A DNA stretch of 47,531 nt from Patescibacteria group bacterium (GCA_015493225.1 WGDO01000037.1:1-47531), one strand, 5' to 3'; shown: positions 40,357 through 47,344, numbered from the stretch's first letter. Program-made: numbers and translations. The notes: generated from the sequence alone by a model not told the origin.

Positions 40357-40394
40357 TCCCCTCCTTTATAAAGGAGGGGTTAGGGGTGGATTTA
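40357..40394 (+). repeat. CCCCTCCTTTA-TAAAGGAGGGG repeat
   Basis: Perfect 22 bp palindrome at 40358-40379 with the tail TTAGGGGTGGATTTA, four bases after the ATPase stop codon. The palindrome is identical to that at 13918. Confidence 0.85.
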
Positions 40395-40492
40395 AGGACT
40401 GTATGATAATCTTTACACAAAGTAAAGAATTGTGAACTATAAATTGTAAATAATGCTTAAATTTTAAATTTAAAATCTGGCCCAGACCGGGC

Positions 40493-40549
40493 TTGACAAA
40501 TTTTTTTTTGCATTAGAATAAAAACACTAGCAATTTGGCTAGTGTTTTT
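40493..40549 (+). promoter_or_regulatory. Promoter overlapping a palindrome
   Basis: TTGACA (40493-40498), 15 bp, TAGAAT (40514-40519). A palindrome AAAAACACTAGC / GCTAGTGTTTTT (40520-40549) begins at the predicted start site. It could be an operator for the ORFan at 40579, or a terminator for upstream transcription. Confidence 0.55.
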
Positions 40550-40578
40550 ATATTTATTTCTATATTGGAGACGGTTTG

Positions 40579-40932
40579 ATGAACAGTAAATCTGATACTT
40601 TCCCATGTTTTGTTGCTGAAGCAATTGCTGAAACAATTGCTGAAGGATTGCAATCAGTACTGCAAGATGAATCGGGGGATATAAGTGGGCATGACAGAGG
40701 GGCAAGCAAACTTCAGCGAAAAAATAAAAAACTTTTAAAGAAAAATAAAAAGCTTCAGAAAAATAATCGACGGCTTGACAGGGTTGTTCAGAAGCAGAAA
40801 CAGGAAATTGCTATCTTGCAGAAAACGGTTGAAAATCTTAATGTGACCATTGGAAATTTCCTTGCTGATGATAAAGGCGACGATATTTCTTCTGCTGACA
40901 ATGACACCGCCAACGAAATCGGTGCACCGTAA
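40579..40932 (+). CDS. Coiled-coil ORFan with strong ribosome-binding site
   Basis: From ATG 40579 (117 residues; GGAGA at 40567-40571) the protein has an acidic N-terminus (VAEAIAETIAEGLQSVLQDE). A long basic-to-neutral coiled coil follows (about 50-100, KNKKLLKKNKKLQKNNRRLD) and a short acidic tail. A TTG codon directly before the ATG would add one residue. A terminator follows. The function is unknown. Confidence 0.65.
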   Translation: MNSKSDTFPCFVAEAIAETIAEGLQSVLQDESGDISGHDRGASKLQRKNKKLLKKNKKLQKNNRRLDRVVQKQKQEIAILQKTVENLNVTIGNFLADDKGDDISSADNDTANEIGAP

Positions 40933-40955
40933 TTTTTCTTCCATTGTACGTTTTC

Positions 40956-40992
40956 GAGCCGATGCACCCTCTGGTGTGTCGGCTCCCTTTTT
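40956..40992 (+). terminator. Intrinsic terminator
   Basis: GAGCCGA (40956-40962) / TCGGCTC (40979-40985) with an inner CACC/GGTG pair and TTTTT. It closes the coiled-coil ORFan unit. Confidence 0.85.
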
Positions 40993-41080
40993 ATATTTTT
41001 TTGAAATACACACAAAACAATTAAACTTTAAAATTTCTTAACCCATCCCTTGCCATAAAAGGTGTGAAATATTTTCAATC

Positions 41081-41470
41081 TTTCCAAAGTTGCGACGACC
41101 GCACTAACCTTGGAACAAATCATCAAACACTTTTTGGTTCCAACTAATAACGACACCAACCTCAAAAAAACATATTTAAACACCCAAAGCTTTTCCCAAA
41201 GTTCAGACGACCGCACTAACTTTGGGACAAGCCATCAAACACTTTTAATTAAAAAGAATTCACCATTAGCCTGTTACGGGATAATTTATTTTTCCCAAAG
41301 TTCAGACGACCGCACTAACTTTGGGACAAAGTACTAAATTCTTTAAATATATCACTAAGCTCTTTTAACTTTCCCAGACTTGCAACAACTTATTCGCGAA
41401 TATAGTGAGATTCAGCTCCACAAATATGGTGGGATTCGGCTTTGCGAATGCCGGGAACTGCACTAACTTT
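41081..41470. repeat. Array of CCCAAAGTT...AACTTTGGG hairpin repeats
   Basis: Three copies at 41081-41135, 41193-41246 and 41291-41330 share TTCCCAAAGTT, the loop GACGACCGCACT and AACTTTGGGACAA. The first two also share CATCAAACACTTTT after it. A fourth, broken copy spans 41371-41470 (TTCCCAGACTTGC ... GGGAACTGCACTAACTTT). Spacing is about 100 bp. Confidence 0.85.
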
Positions 41471-41520
41471 GTGTATTTTATTTAATCATTCAATTAAATA
41501 ATTGAATATCAATACACTTT

Positions 41521-41607
41521 TTCATCATCTTAGCACGGTCGTGTTATTATGATGAAGTGACACTCGTTATTTTTCATCATCTTGCGACGGTCGTGTTATT
41601 ATGATGA
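41521..41607 (+). repeat. Tandem copies of the CATCAT...ATGATG repeat
   Basis: Copies at 41521-41556 and 41573-41607 share TTCATCATCTT, CGGTCGTGTTATTATGATGA. The ends CATCAT/ATGATG are inverted repeats, and the core CACGGTCGTG is itself nearly palindromic. A third copy lies at 26771-26803. Confidence 0.8.
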
Positions 41608-41612
41608 GATTT

Positions 41613-41644
41613 TAAAAAAACCGCCGGGCGAGGAGTCGCCCGGC
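41613..41644 (-). terminator. Strong intrinsic terminator for the minus-strand ORFan operon
   Basis: GCCGGGCGA (41623-41631) / TCGCCCGGC (41636-41644) with eight U on the minus strand. The stem is far more G+C-rich than anything nearby. Confidence 0.92.
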
Positions 41645-41773
41645 AGTGGATATCTAGGAATATTTGGGGGTTATCTAAACTAAAAAAACTTCCCAGTATT
41701 TTTTATATGAGTGTAGTTTCAGAGCCAGCAAATCCTTCGGATTTGCCGGCGCTTACTTTTACGGTGATAAGAA

Positions 41774-42049
41774 TTAAAGACTATTTGGTAATTCAAACGA
41801 ATGAACCCAGTCTTTTAAACTATGGACAGTTCGAAGCAATGCTTCCCTGCCAGCTTCAGTAAGAAGCCCAATCGGTTGAGCCCCTTGAGGATCGGATGTG
41901 TCAGTTAGTAAACGATCAGCCATCAGCTCTCTCATTATTTTACGATCAATGGAAAGCGGAATAGCTATATTATTTACATTGCACCAGCCGATAACAAGAA
42001 GTGTGAAGTCTCTTTCCAGATTTTGTTTGTTTAATTCAGTTTTATTCAT
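41774..42049 (-). CDS. ORFan protein, third gene of a small operon
   Basis: This 91-residue soluble protein (TLLVIGWCNVNNIAIPLSI, then TDTSDPQGAQPIGLLTEAGR) is not recognised. The end TEAGREALLRTVHSL recalls winged-helix tails but is too short to call. A moderate ribosome-binding site (AAGGAT) precedes the ATG at 42049. It lies 13 bp after the preceding gene and before the terminator at 41613. Confidence 0.6.
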   Translation of the reverse strand: MNKTELNKQNLERDFTLLVIGWCNVNNIAIPLSIDRKIMRELMADRLLTDTSDPQGAQPIGLLTEAGREALLRTVHSLKDWVHSFELPNSL

Positions 42050-42062
42050 GGCAAATCCTTTT

Positions 42063-42410
42063 TTAAGATTTTGTATTTAGCCAACACGGAAAACAAAGGG
42101 CGATGTTGATAAAGCCCGAATTGTTTTCATTTCCATATTCAGTTAGTCCCGTTGCCAGGACTATTTTGTTTTGAATTTCCCGTAGAAAACCATAGCGGTC
42201 TTTTTGGAAAGCAAAGGTGTTTTTCCAAGAGATTCTGAAAGTATCTCTCTTCCAGAAAATCGCCTCGTCAAAAACTTCTACCACCAAAGGATTTAAATCG
42301 GAAATTCTTACAAGATAGAACCCTTCATGTAGAAAACCAACCCTCCAAACAATAAGAGGATTTCCAATTTGCATGGCCTCCTTTTTTCTAGAGAATAAAC
42401 TCTTTTTCAT
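42063..42410 (-). CDS. ORFan protein, second gene of a small operon
   Basis: The 115 residues are rich in aromatic and basic amino acids (PLIVWRVGFLHEGFYLVRIS, FDEAIFWKRDTFRISWKNTF), suggesting a beta-rich soluble fold. GGAGA ends five bases upstream of the ATG at 42410. I do not recognise the family. Confidence 0.62.
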   Translation of the reverse strand: MKKSLFSRKKEAMQIGNPLIVWRVGFLHEGFYLVRISDLNPLVVEVFDEAIFWKRDTFRISWKNTFAFQKDRYGFLREIQNKIVLATGLTEYGNENNSGFINIALCFPCWLNTKS

Positions 42411-42426
42411 AAAATCTCCTTCCGGC

Positions 42427-42759
42427 TCACTGTAAGATAATTAGAAAATTTTGGAAAGCGGTACAATCAGTGACGATTTGAATTGTATCTGTTGTAATAG
42501 TAATTATTGCATTAATACCGATTTCAAACGCCGCCCAATTTTTGACATTTTCATAGGAATGTCTAATTTCGATATAGGGCAAAGAATCGCAACCATCAGT
42601 ATATGCTCGTGCTGTAAAGTGAGCGCTGTTCTCCTTGACATTAAACAAACCACTACTTTTTTGAATATAAGCAATGATAAATTTTTTATCTTTTAATAGG
42701 TTGTTCAGATAGTCCGTCCATTGTTCCATATCTTGCCCTTCTAAGCTTGCAATATACAT
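42427..42759 (-). CDS. ORFan protein, first gene of a small operon
   Basis: The 110-residue protein (YLNNLLKDKKFIIAYIQKSS, then FEIGINAIITITTDTIQIVT) is not recognised. AAGGAGG lies five to eleven bases before the ATG at 42759, an ideal ribosome-binding site unlike those of neighbouring core genes. It starts a three-gene minus-strand unit that ends in the terminator at 41613. Confidence 0.62.
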   Translation of the reverse strand: MYIASLEGQDMEQWTDYLNNLLKDKKFIIAYIQKSSGLFNVKENSAHFTARAYTDGCDSLPYIEIRHSYENVKNWAAFEIGINAIITITTDTIQIVTDCTAFQNFLIILQ

Positions 42760-42804
42760 TTCTTCCTCCTTGCTTTTTTGAGTTTAATCTAAAATATGAT
42801 AACA

Positions 42805-44118
42805 TTAGATATTTATAAAGAACGACTTCAATTTAAGGTTAGCATTCGCATCAAGATTTGTCCAGTTGTTTCGGGGGATTTTTAGTTTATTATTTTGTTT
42901 GTAATACAGATACTCATAATATCCAGCCACGGCAATCATCACCGCATTATCTCCAGTAAGAGAGATTGGAGGCATTTTAAATTCCAACCCCTGCCCAGTT
43001 GGCAGGCAGGCTTGTTTTTGGATGGCATTTTGCAGTTTACTTCTCAATCTAGCATTGGCAGAAACTCCGCCAGCTAGACTAACGGTTTTAGCAGGATATT
43101 TTTTTAAAGCACGAATAGTCTTAGTGACTAGGACATCCACAACCGCTTCTTGAAACTCAAACGCTGTCTGGAGCGTATTAATTTGGTGAATTTCTTTGTC
43201 GAAAGATTCGTTTTTTGACGACGTACTTTTGTACGTCTTACAAAAAGCCTCGCTCTCTCCTCGAACTTCACTCAAATTAATACACTCAGACAATCGTTTA
43301 TCTTTTTTGCTTAAAAACTCCTCAAAGTTCTCGTCCCTCGAACTTTGACCCCCTTTACGTAGGGGGTGGTTCTGGCAATAATAGAGTACCGCTGTTTTTA
43401 GTCCCGAGAAAGAAAAATCAAATCCCGGTTTATTAATCATCGGGCGAGGAAAGAATTTTTTTACAGAAGTATCGTTCGGCTGAGCATCTAACTCATCTAA
43501 ATTAATATTATTTTTCTGAACATACTCATCAGCGAGTTTTGAAATAATCGGTCCTCCCGGATAACCTAATTCCAAAATTTTTGCCACTTTATCAAAGGCT
43601 TCCCCAGCGGCATCATCCTGAGTTTCGCCAATAATTTTATAATCAAACGGTTTATCAGTGTAAATAAGTTGAGTATGCCCTCCGGAAACAGTCAAGGTTA
43701 ATAAGGGAAATTGTTCTGGAGAAATTTGAAAATTAAATTTATCATCAGAAAAAGCCGATAAGATATGTCCGGCAACATGATGAACGCCAATTAAGGGTTT
43801 ATTATAAAAATAAGCTAGAGTTTTGGCACTGTTTACTCCAAGAAGTAGGGCAGGAATTAATCCCGGTCCTTCGGTGACAGCAAATAAGTCAATTTCCGAT
43901 AATTTAACATCTGCTTCTTTTGTCGCCTGGTCTAATGCTGGAACAATATTTTTCAAATGTTCCCGCGCCGCTAAATTAGGCACAACACCACCCCATTCAG
44001 CATGAAGTTTTACCTGCGAACTTACTACACTAGCCAGAGTTTTAATTTTATTACCTTCTGCTTGAATAATAGCCACAGCTGTTTCATCGCAGGAAGTTTC
44101 GATAGAAAGAATTACCAT
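42805..44118 (-). CDS. tsaD: tRNA threonylcarbamoyladenosine synthase TsaD with in-frame repeat insertions
   Basis: TsaD transfers the threonylcarbamoyl group to A37 of ANN-decoding tRNAs. Family motifs are SIETSCDETAVAI at the start, VHHVAGHILSAF (metal-binding His pair), LTVSGGHTQLIY, FDFSFSGLKTAVLYY, FQEAVVDVLVTKTIRAL and SLAGGVSANARLR. The protein has 437 residues against about 340 usual. Most of the excess lies between LYYCQN and TAFEFQEAVV (about 70 residues), encoded by a copy of the composite repeat (43310-43369) and a second inverted repeat (43165-43291). A short palindrome adds QACLPTGQG near the C-terminus. Confidence 0.95.
   Translation of the reverse strand: MVILSIETSCDETAVAIIQAEGNKIKTLASVVSSQVKLHAEWGGVVPNLAAREHLKNIVPALDQATKEADVKLSEIDLFAVTEGPGLIPALLLGVNSAKTLAYFYNKPLIGVHHVAGHILSAFSDDKFNFQISPEQFPLLTLTVSGGHTQLIYTDKPFDYKIIGETQDDAAGEAFDKVAKILELGYPGGPIISKLADEYVQKNNINLDELDAQPNDTSVKKFFPRPMINKPGFDFSFSGLKTAVLYYCQNHPLRKGGQSSRDENFEEFLSKKDKRLSECINLSEVRGESEAFCKTYKSTSSKNESFDKEIHQINTLQTAFEFQEAVVDVLVTKTIRALKKYPAKTVSLAGGVSANARLRSKLQNAIQKQACLPTGQGLEFKMPPISLTGDNAVMIAVAGYYEYLYYKQNNKLKIPRNNWTNLDANANLKLKSFFINI
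42990..43010 (+). repeat. Short palindrome inside tsaD
   Basis: CCTGCC (42990-42995) / GGCAGG (43001-43006), continuing CAGG. On the coding strand it gives ACLPTGQ, between an alpha helix and the following strand, where TsaD proteins normally have no such peptide. Confidence 0.65.
43165..43291 (+). repeat. Inverted repeat inserted in frame in tsaD
   Basis: The arms are about 25 bases (GTCTGGAGCGTATTAATTTG and its near complement ending CAAATTAATACACTCAGAC). An inner pair GACGTAC/GTACGTC lies around TTTT (43220-43237). It encodes the second half of the extra region of TsaD. Confidence 0.75.
43310..43369 (+). repeat. Composite-repeat half element inserted in frame in tsaD (copy F)
   Basis: TTAAAAACTCCTCAAAG, hairpin arms CAAAGTTC / GAACTTTG, and the end palindrome CCCCCTTTACGTAGGGGG. 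It follows the intergenic copy E at 27783-27844 module by module. The minus-strand coding frame reads HPLRKGGQSSRDENFEEFLS. Confidence 0.88.
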
Positions 44119-44193
44119 TGTATTGGGAAGTTAGGAATTTAAGAATTTGGGAATTTAGGGATTGAGGATTTAAGAATTTAGAAAGTTAGGGGA

Positions 44194-44224
44194 TTAAGAA
44201 TCTTAAGTCACTTAAGATTCTTAA
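44194..44224 (-). terminator. Palindrome across the lgt stop codon
   Basis: Perfect 15-base arms TTAAGAATCTTAAGT / ACTTAAGATTCTTAA around a single base; the lgt TGA is in the centre. The spacer to tsaD (44119-44193) is low-complexity TTAGGAATTTAAG-type repeats. Confidence 0.6.
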
Positions 44225-45044
44225 GTTGCTTAATAAATAAGGCACCTCCAATTAACATCATTAAGATGCAAAGCATCTGCCCCATAGTCATCCAGCCCAG
44301 AGCAACAAATCCCAATTGGGAATCTGGCTGGCGAAAAAATTCAATCAAAAAACGAATAAAGCCATAGAATATTAAGAATAGAGGAAAAAGTTTATTTTGG
44401 CAAATTTTTTTGCGACTGCAATATTGTAAGATTAAAAATAATAGCAATCCTTCACCCAAAGCTTCATAAAGCTGAGAAGGGTGTCGTAATATCCCAAGCT
44501 GTTTGTCAGTTTGATTAAAGTGCATCCCAATTTTACTTTTAGTCACTCGTCCATACAGTTCACCATTCATAAAATTTCCTAATCTTCCCCAGAAATATCC
44601 CAGAGGAAAAGCAGGAATAATAAAATTTAAAACCTCGTAAAATTTTAATTTGTACTTACTAACTACTAGCCACCCAATTAACAAGGCGCCAACCAGTCCA
44701 CCATGAAAAGACATTCCATAAAAACCACTAAAACTACCGTCATCGGCAAAGGGTAAAAGTGCTTGCCAAGGATGAATAATAAAATTAGACCAATCATAAA
44801 AAATAGCATAGCCAATTCGCCCACCCAAAAGTGCTCCCAGAAAAGCAAGGAGTAAAATATTTTCCAGTTTATCCAGAGTTAAGTTTTTAGGATAAGTTCT
44901 CTTTTTGAATCGTCGACGTAGAAATAAATAAATTATTGTCAAAGCCAGAATATATCCCAAAGAATACCATCGGAAAGAAAAATTTCCAATGGTAAAAATG
45001 ATAGGATTAAGATGGAGTGGTAAATTTTGCCAAAGTTCTAACAT
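44208..45044 (-). CDS. lgt: Prolipoprotein diacylglyceryl transferase
   Basis: Lgt attaches diacylglycerol to the lipobox cysteine of prolipoproteins in the membrane. The 278-residue protein has the expected seven membrane segments, the family signature GRLGNFMNGELYGRVT (about residues 143-158) and SFHGGLVGALLIGWL. The catalytic histidine is in SFHGG. Length is normal. It is divergent from a small run encoding two lipoproteins, which are probable substrates. Confidence 0.95.
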   Translation of the reverse strand: MLELWQNLPLHLNPIIFTIGNFSFRWYSLGYILALTIIYLFLRRRFKKRTYPKNLTLDKLENILLLAFLGALLGGRIGYAIFYDWSNFIIHPWQALLPFADDGSFSGFYGMSFHGGLVGALLIGWLVVSKYKLKFYEVLNFIIPAFPLGYFWGRLGNFMNGELYGRVTKSKIGMHFNQTDKQLGILRHPSQLYEALGEGLLLFLILQYCSRKKICQNKLFPLFLIFYGFIRFLIEFFRQPDSQLGFVALGWMTMGQMLCILMMLIGGALFIKQLKNLK

Positions 45045-45122
45045 AGGACTTATTAAAAAATTTTGAAATAATTAATAATTTATGCTACAATTATAGTATA
45101 AGATAATTAACTAAATAAAACA

Positions 45123-45443
45123 ATGAAAAAAATATTTTTCACAATTTTAGCAGGGGCTATGCCGGTGGCTCAAACTGCCTTGGCAGAATGTACTCTTAAT
45201 GGTGAAGTTATCCCCTGTGATCAGATGCCAAAATGGCCATTTGGAATTATGGCTGGTGTATTTTTGCTGGCAATGGCTAGTCTTGTGTTTTGGGTGATGA
45301 TGCTTGTGGACGTGGCCAAAAACGAAAAAGATAATGATCTGATTATTTGGCTATTGGTATTATTTTTCTTCGGCGTAATTGGGGCCATTGTGTATTATTT
45401 CGCCAAAAAGTTACCTAGAAAAAAAGCTAAACATAATAAATAA
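45123..45443 (+). CDS. Signal-peptide protein with PLDc_N-like membrane domain
   Basis: The 106-residue protein has an N-terminal signal peptide ending near ALAE (residue 22) and a short extracellular segment with two cysteines (CTLNGEVIPC). The C-terminal two-helix domain (FWVMMLVDVAKNEKDNDLII, then VIGAIVYYFAKK) matches the PLDc_N family (membrane part found before phospholipase D nucleases but also alone). The function is unknown. Confidence 0.75.
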   Translation: MKKIFFTILAGAMPVAQTALAECTLNGEVIPCDQMPKWPFGIMAGVFLLAMASLVFWVMMLVDVAKNEKDNDLIIWLLVLFFFGVIGAIVYYFAKKLPRKKAKHNK

Positions 45444-45448
45444 AAAAT

Positions 45449-45820
45449 ATGAAAAAAATCTTAAAAGGAGGAATTTTTCTTAGTTTAATTGTGGTGACCG
45501 TTGCCTTGGCTGGTTGTGGCGAAAAAATAGACCAATTAAAAAGTGCGAAAGACAATATTGATGCTACAATTCAGGAAGGGAAACAAACATTTGATGATAG
45601 CAAGAAGATGATTAAAGATGGGAAAAATTTAATTAATAAAGTAGATGATGTTCAAAACGGCAAAGGGAGCCCTCTAGAAGTTGTGAAGGATGGAAAGCAA
45701 TTTATAGAGGAACATAAAGATACCATAGAAAAAGGCAAGGATATGTTAGACAAAGGTAAGGACATTGTGAACCAAAATCAAGATGTTATAAATAAAGGAA
45801 AAGAGGTAATAGGGCAATAA
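45449..45820 (+). CDS. Putative lipoprotein, paralogue 1
   Basis: The 123 residues start with a lipoprotein signal (KGGIFLSLIVVTVALAGC; lipobox LAGC). A lysine- and aspartate-rich helical tail follows, with repeats of the form KDGK or KGKD (KKMIKDGKNLI, KGKDMLDKGKDIV). It lies 5 bp after the PLDc_N-like gene. The N-terminal half is a clear paralogue of the next gene, so they arose by tandem duplication. Confidence 0.8.
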   Translation: MKKILKGGIFLSLIVVTVALAGCGEKIDQLKSAKDNIDATIQEGKQTFDDSKKMIKDGKNLINKVDDVQNGKGSPLEVVKDGKQFIEEHKDTIEKGKDMLDKGKDIVNQNQDVINKGKEVIGQ

Positions 45821-45868
45821 TAATTTTAAATTCCCGTTTAGGGATATAATAATTAATAAATAAATATT

Positions 45869-46519
45869 ATGAAAACAATATTTAAAGGAGGAATTTTTAT
45901 TAGTTTAATTGTGGCAACCATTGCTTTGGCTGGTTGTGGTGCTAAAACTAATCAATTAAAAAATGCCAAAGAGAATATTAATGCCAAGATAGAGAACGGA
46001 AAAGAATTAGTAGAAACTGGTAAAAAAATGGCTGACGAAAAACAAGGCTTGATGGGAGGATTAAAAGACGCTATGAAACGAGGGGTAACAATGAAATGCG
46101 TAGCTGATAGTGCTGATGGTCATTGGGTAACTTATACTAATGGAAAAAATACCAGAACAGATGGTACAACTGTCGATGGACATGAAATGGCAATGTTGGC
46201 CAAGGATAAAACAATGTATACCTGGGATAAAAAAACAAAAAAGGGGCAAAAGATTGATAAAAAGTGTATGGAAGATTTCCAAAAAAGTATGGGAATAGAC
46301 ACTTCAGCTGCGATGAAAGAAGAGGAGAATTTTGATGATTTTACACCAGAAAAAATGGAAGTAAAAGAAAAAGAGGGTAAGTTAAAATGTACACCTTCAA
46401 CCAAGGCTAATTTCTCCGTACCAGGAGATGTAGAATTTACTGATCAATGTGCATTATTAAAAAATCAAATGTCTGGCTTAAAAGATCAAATGGAAAAAAT
46501 GAAAAATATGCAAAAATAA
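45869..46519 (+). CDS. Putative lipoprotein, paralogue 2
   Basis: The 216-residue protein shares its first 60 residues with paralogue 1 (KGGIFISLIVATIALAGCGA, lipobox LAGC) but continues into a different C-terminal domain of about 140 residues. That domain has four cysteines (MKCVADSADG, KKCMEDF, KLKCTPS, DQCALLK) and a GHW motif, possibly two disulfides in an exported beta domain. It lies 48 bp after the first paralogue. The function is unknown. Confidence 0.8.
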   Translation: MKTIFKGGIFISLIVATIALAGCGAKTNQLKNAKENINAKIENGKELVETGKKMADEKQGLMGGLKDAMKRGVTMKCVADSADGHWVTYTNGKNTRTDGTTVDGHEMAMLAKDKTMYTWDKKTKKGQKIDKKCMEDFQKSMGIDTSAAMKEEENFDDFTPEKMEVKEKEGKLKCTPSTKANFSVPGDVEFTDQCALLKNQMSGLKDQMEKMKNMQK

Positions 46520-46551
46520 ATTTAAAAATACTAAGAGCAAGTTTATAATCA

Positions 46552-46585
46552 AAAACCGTTTTTATCAAAACGGTTTTTGTTTTTC
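46552..46585 (+). terminator. Intrinsic terminator
   Basis: AAAACCGTTTT (46552-46562) / AAAACGGTTTT (46567-46577) around TATC, followed by TGTTTTT. It ends the lipoprotein operon. Confidence 0.88.
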
Positions 46586-46630
46586 TAAAAAAGTAGTATA
46601 ATGAAAAAGTAAATAAATAATAAAAATAAA

Positions 46631-47122
46631 ATGACAAATTTTTTAATCAATATTGGAGTGCCAAAGCTTTACACCGGAGATGTATCATTATTTTTGACAA
46701 TGATATTAGCCGGGATTGTTTTAATGTTTTTGGTCAAGAAAACAAAATTAGGAGCATTTACTTACGCTGTCTATGATTCTTATTTTATTACTAAAGTATT
46801 ATATTTTGATTTTATGGATAAATTTTCCACCAAAATATTAGTATTCCTGGGTTTGGCTTTTGGTTTGCATTATTTATTGTTCAAACCAACAGTTGTAGTA
46901 AAACTTGGCGGACGAGGAATAATGAAATGGGTACGCAGGATCTTTATTGCTTTTCTTATCGTTGGTTTGATGGCTACCATTATTTTATCTTGGATGCCGA
47001 AAAAAGAAGTGCTTGATTTACTTTCGCCTTTCAGCCTAAAAATTTTTACCACAAAATCTGCTCACCTACTTTGGGCAATAATTCCATTGCTAAGTTTATT
47101 TGCTATTAGAAGAAAAGACTAG
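46631..47122 (+). CDS. Small polytopic membrane protein
   Basis: The 163-residue protein has four hydrophobic segments (SLFLTMILAGIVLMFLV near residue 20, ILVFLGLAFGLHYLLF near 69, RIFIAFLIVGLMATIIL near 103, LLWAIIPLLSLFAI near the end) and a short basic C-terminus. I do not recognise a family; such four-helix proteins are common as unknown genes in these genomes. TATAAT at 46597-46602 may be its -10 box. Confidence 0.68.
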   Translation: MTNFLINIGVPKLYTGDVSLFLTMILAGIVLMFLVKKTKLGAFTYAVYDSYFITKVLYFDFMDKFSTKILVFLGLAFGLHYLLFKPTVVVKLGGRGIMKWVRRIFIAFLIVGLMATIILSWMPKKEVLDLLSPFSLKIFTTKSAHLLWAIIPLLSLFAIRRKD

Positions 47123-47135
47123 AAATTTCTTGGTC

Positions 47136-47340
47136 ACCCCCTGCATAAAGGGGGTCAAATTTTCTCAGTGCTTTTATTTGGCAACGCAGTTGGCAAATAA
47201 AAGCACTGAGAATTTTTTTTTGGGTTTTTCTATTTGTTGCTTAAAAACCCCCGAAGCCTGAACAAATTTTTTTTATTCCGCTTCGCTAACGCTACGCGGA
47301 CTAAAAAGAATTTGTTCAGCCTTCCGCCCCCTACTATAAA
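47136..47340 (+). repeat. Composite double-hairpin repeat, copy D
   Basis: Same order and orientation as copy A: CCCCCTGCATAAAGGGGG, hairpin 1 (CTCAGTGCTTTTATTTG / CAAATAAAAGCACTGAG), AACCCCCGAAGCCTG, hairpin 2 with CCGCTTCGC...GCTACGCGG, CCTTCCGCCCCC. Compensating changes relative to copy A (GTAC to GTGC with GTAC to GCAC) keep the stem paired. Confidence 0.9.
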
Positions 47341-47344
47341 GACA

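Noticed and set aside
41081-41330. Possible CRISPR array
   Set aside because: Only three clear repeats with long, partly similar spacers, inverted-repeat stems in each unit, and no cas genes.
41110-41337. 75-codon ORF with the peptide SQSSDDRTNFGT twice
   Set aside because: The repeated peptide is the translation of the intergenic hairpin repeat, and there is no ribosome-binding site.
40999-41470. Integron attC sites
   Set aside because: Stem and loop conservation is suggestive, but the RYYYAAC and GTTRRRY core words are not in the required positions and no integrase is visible.
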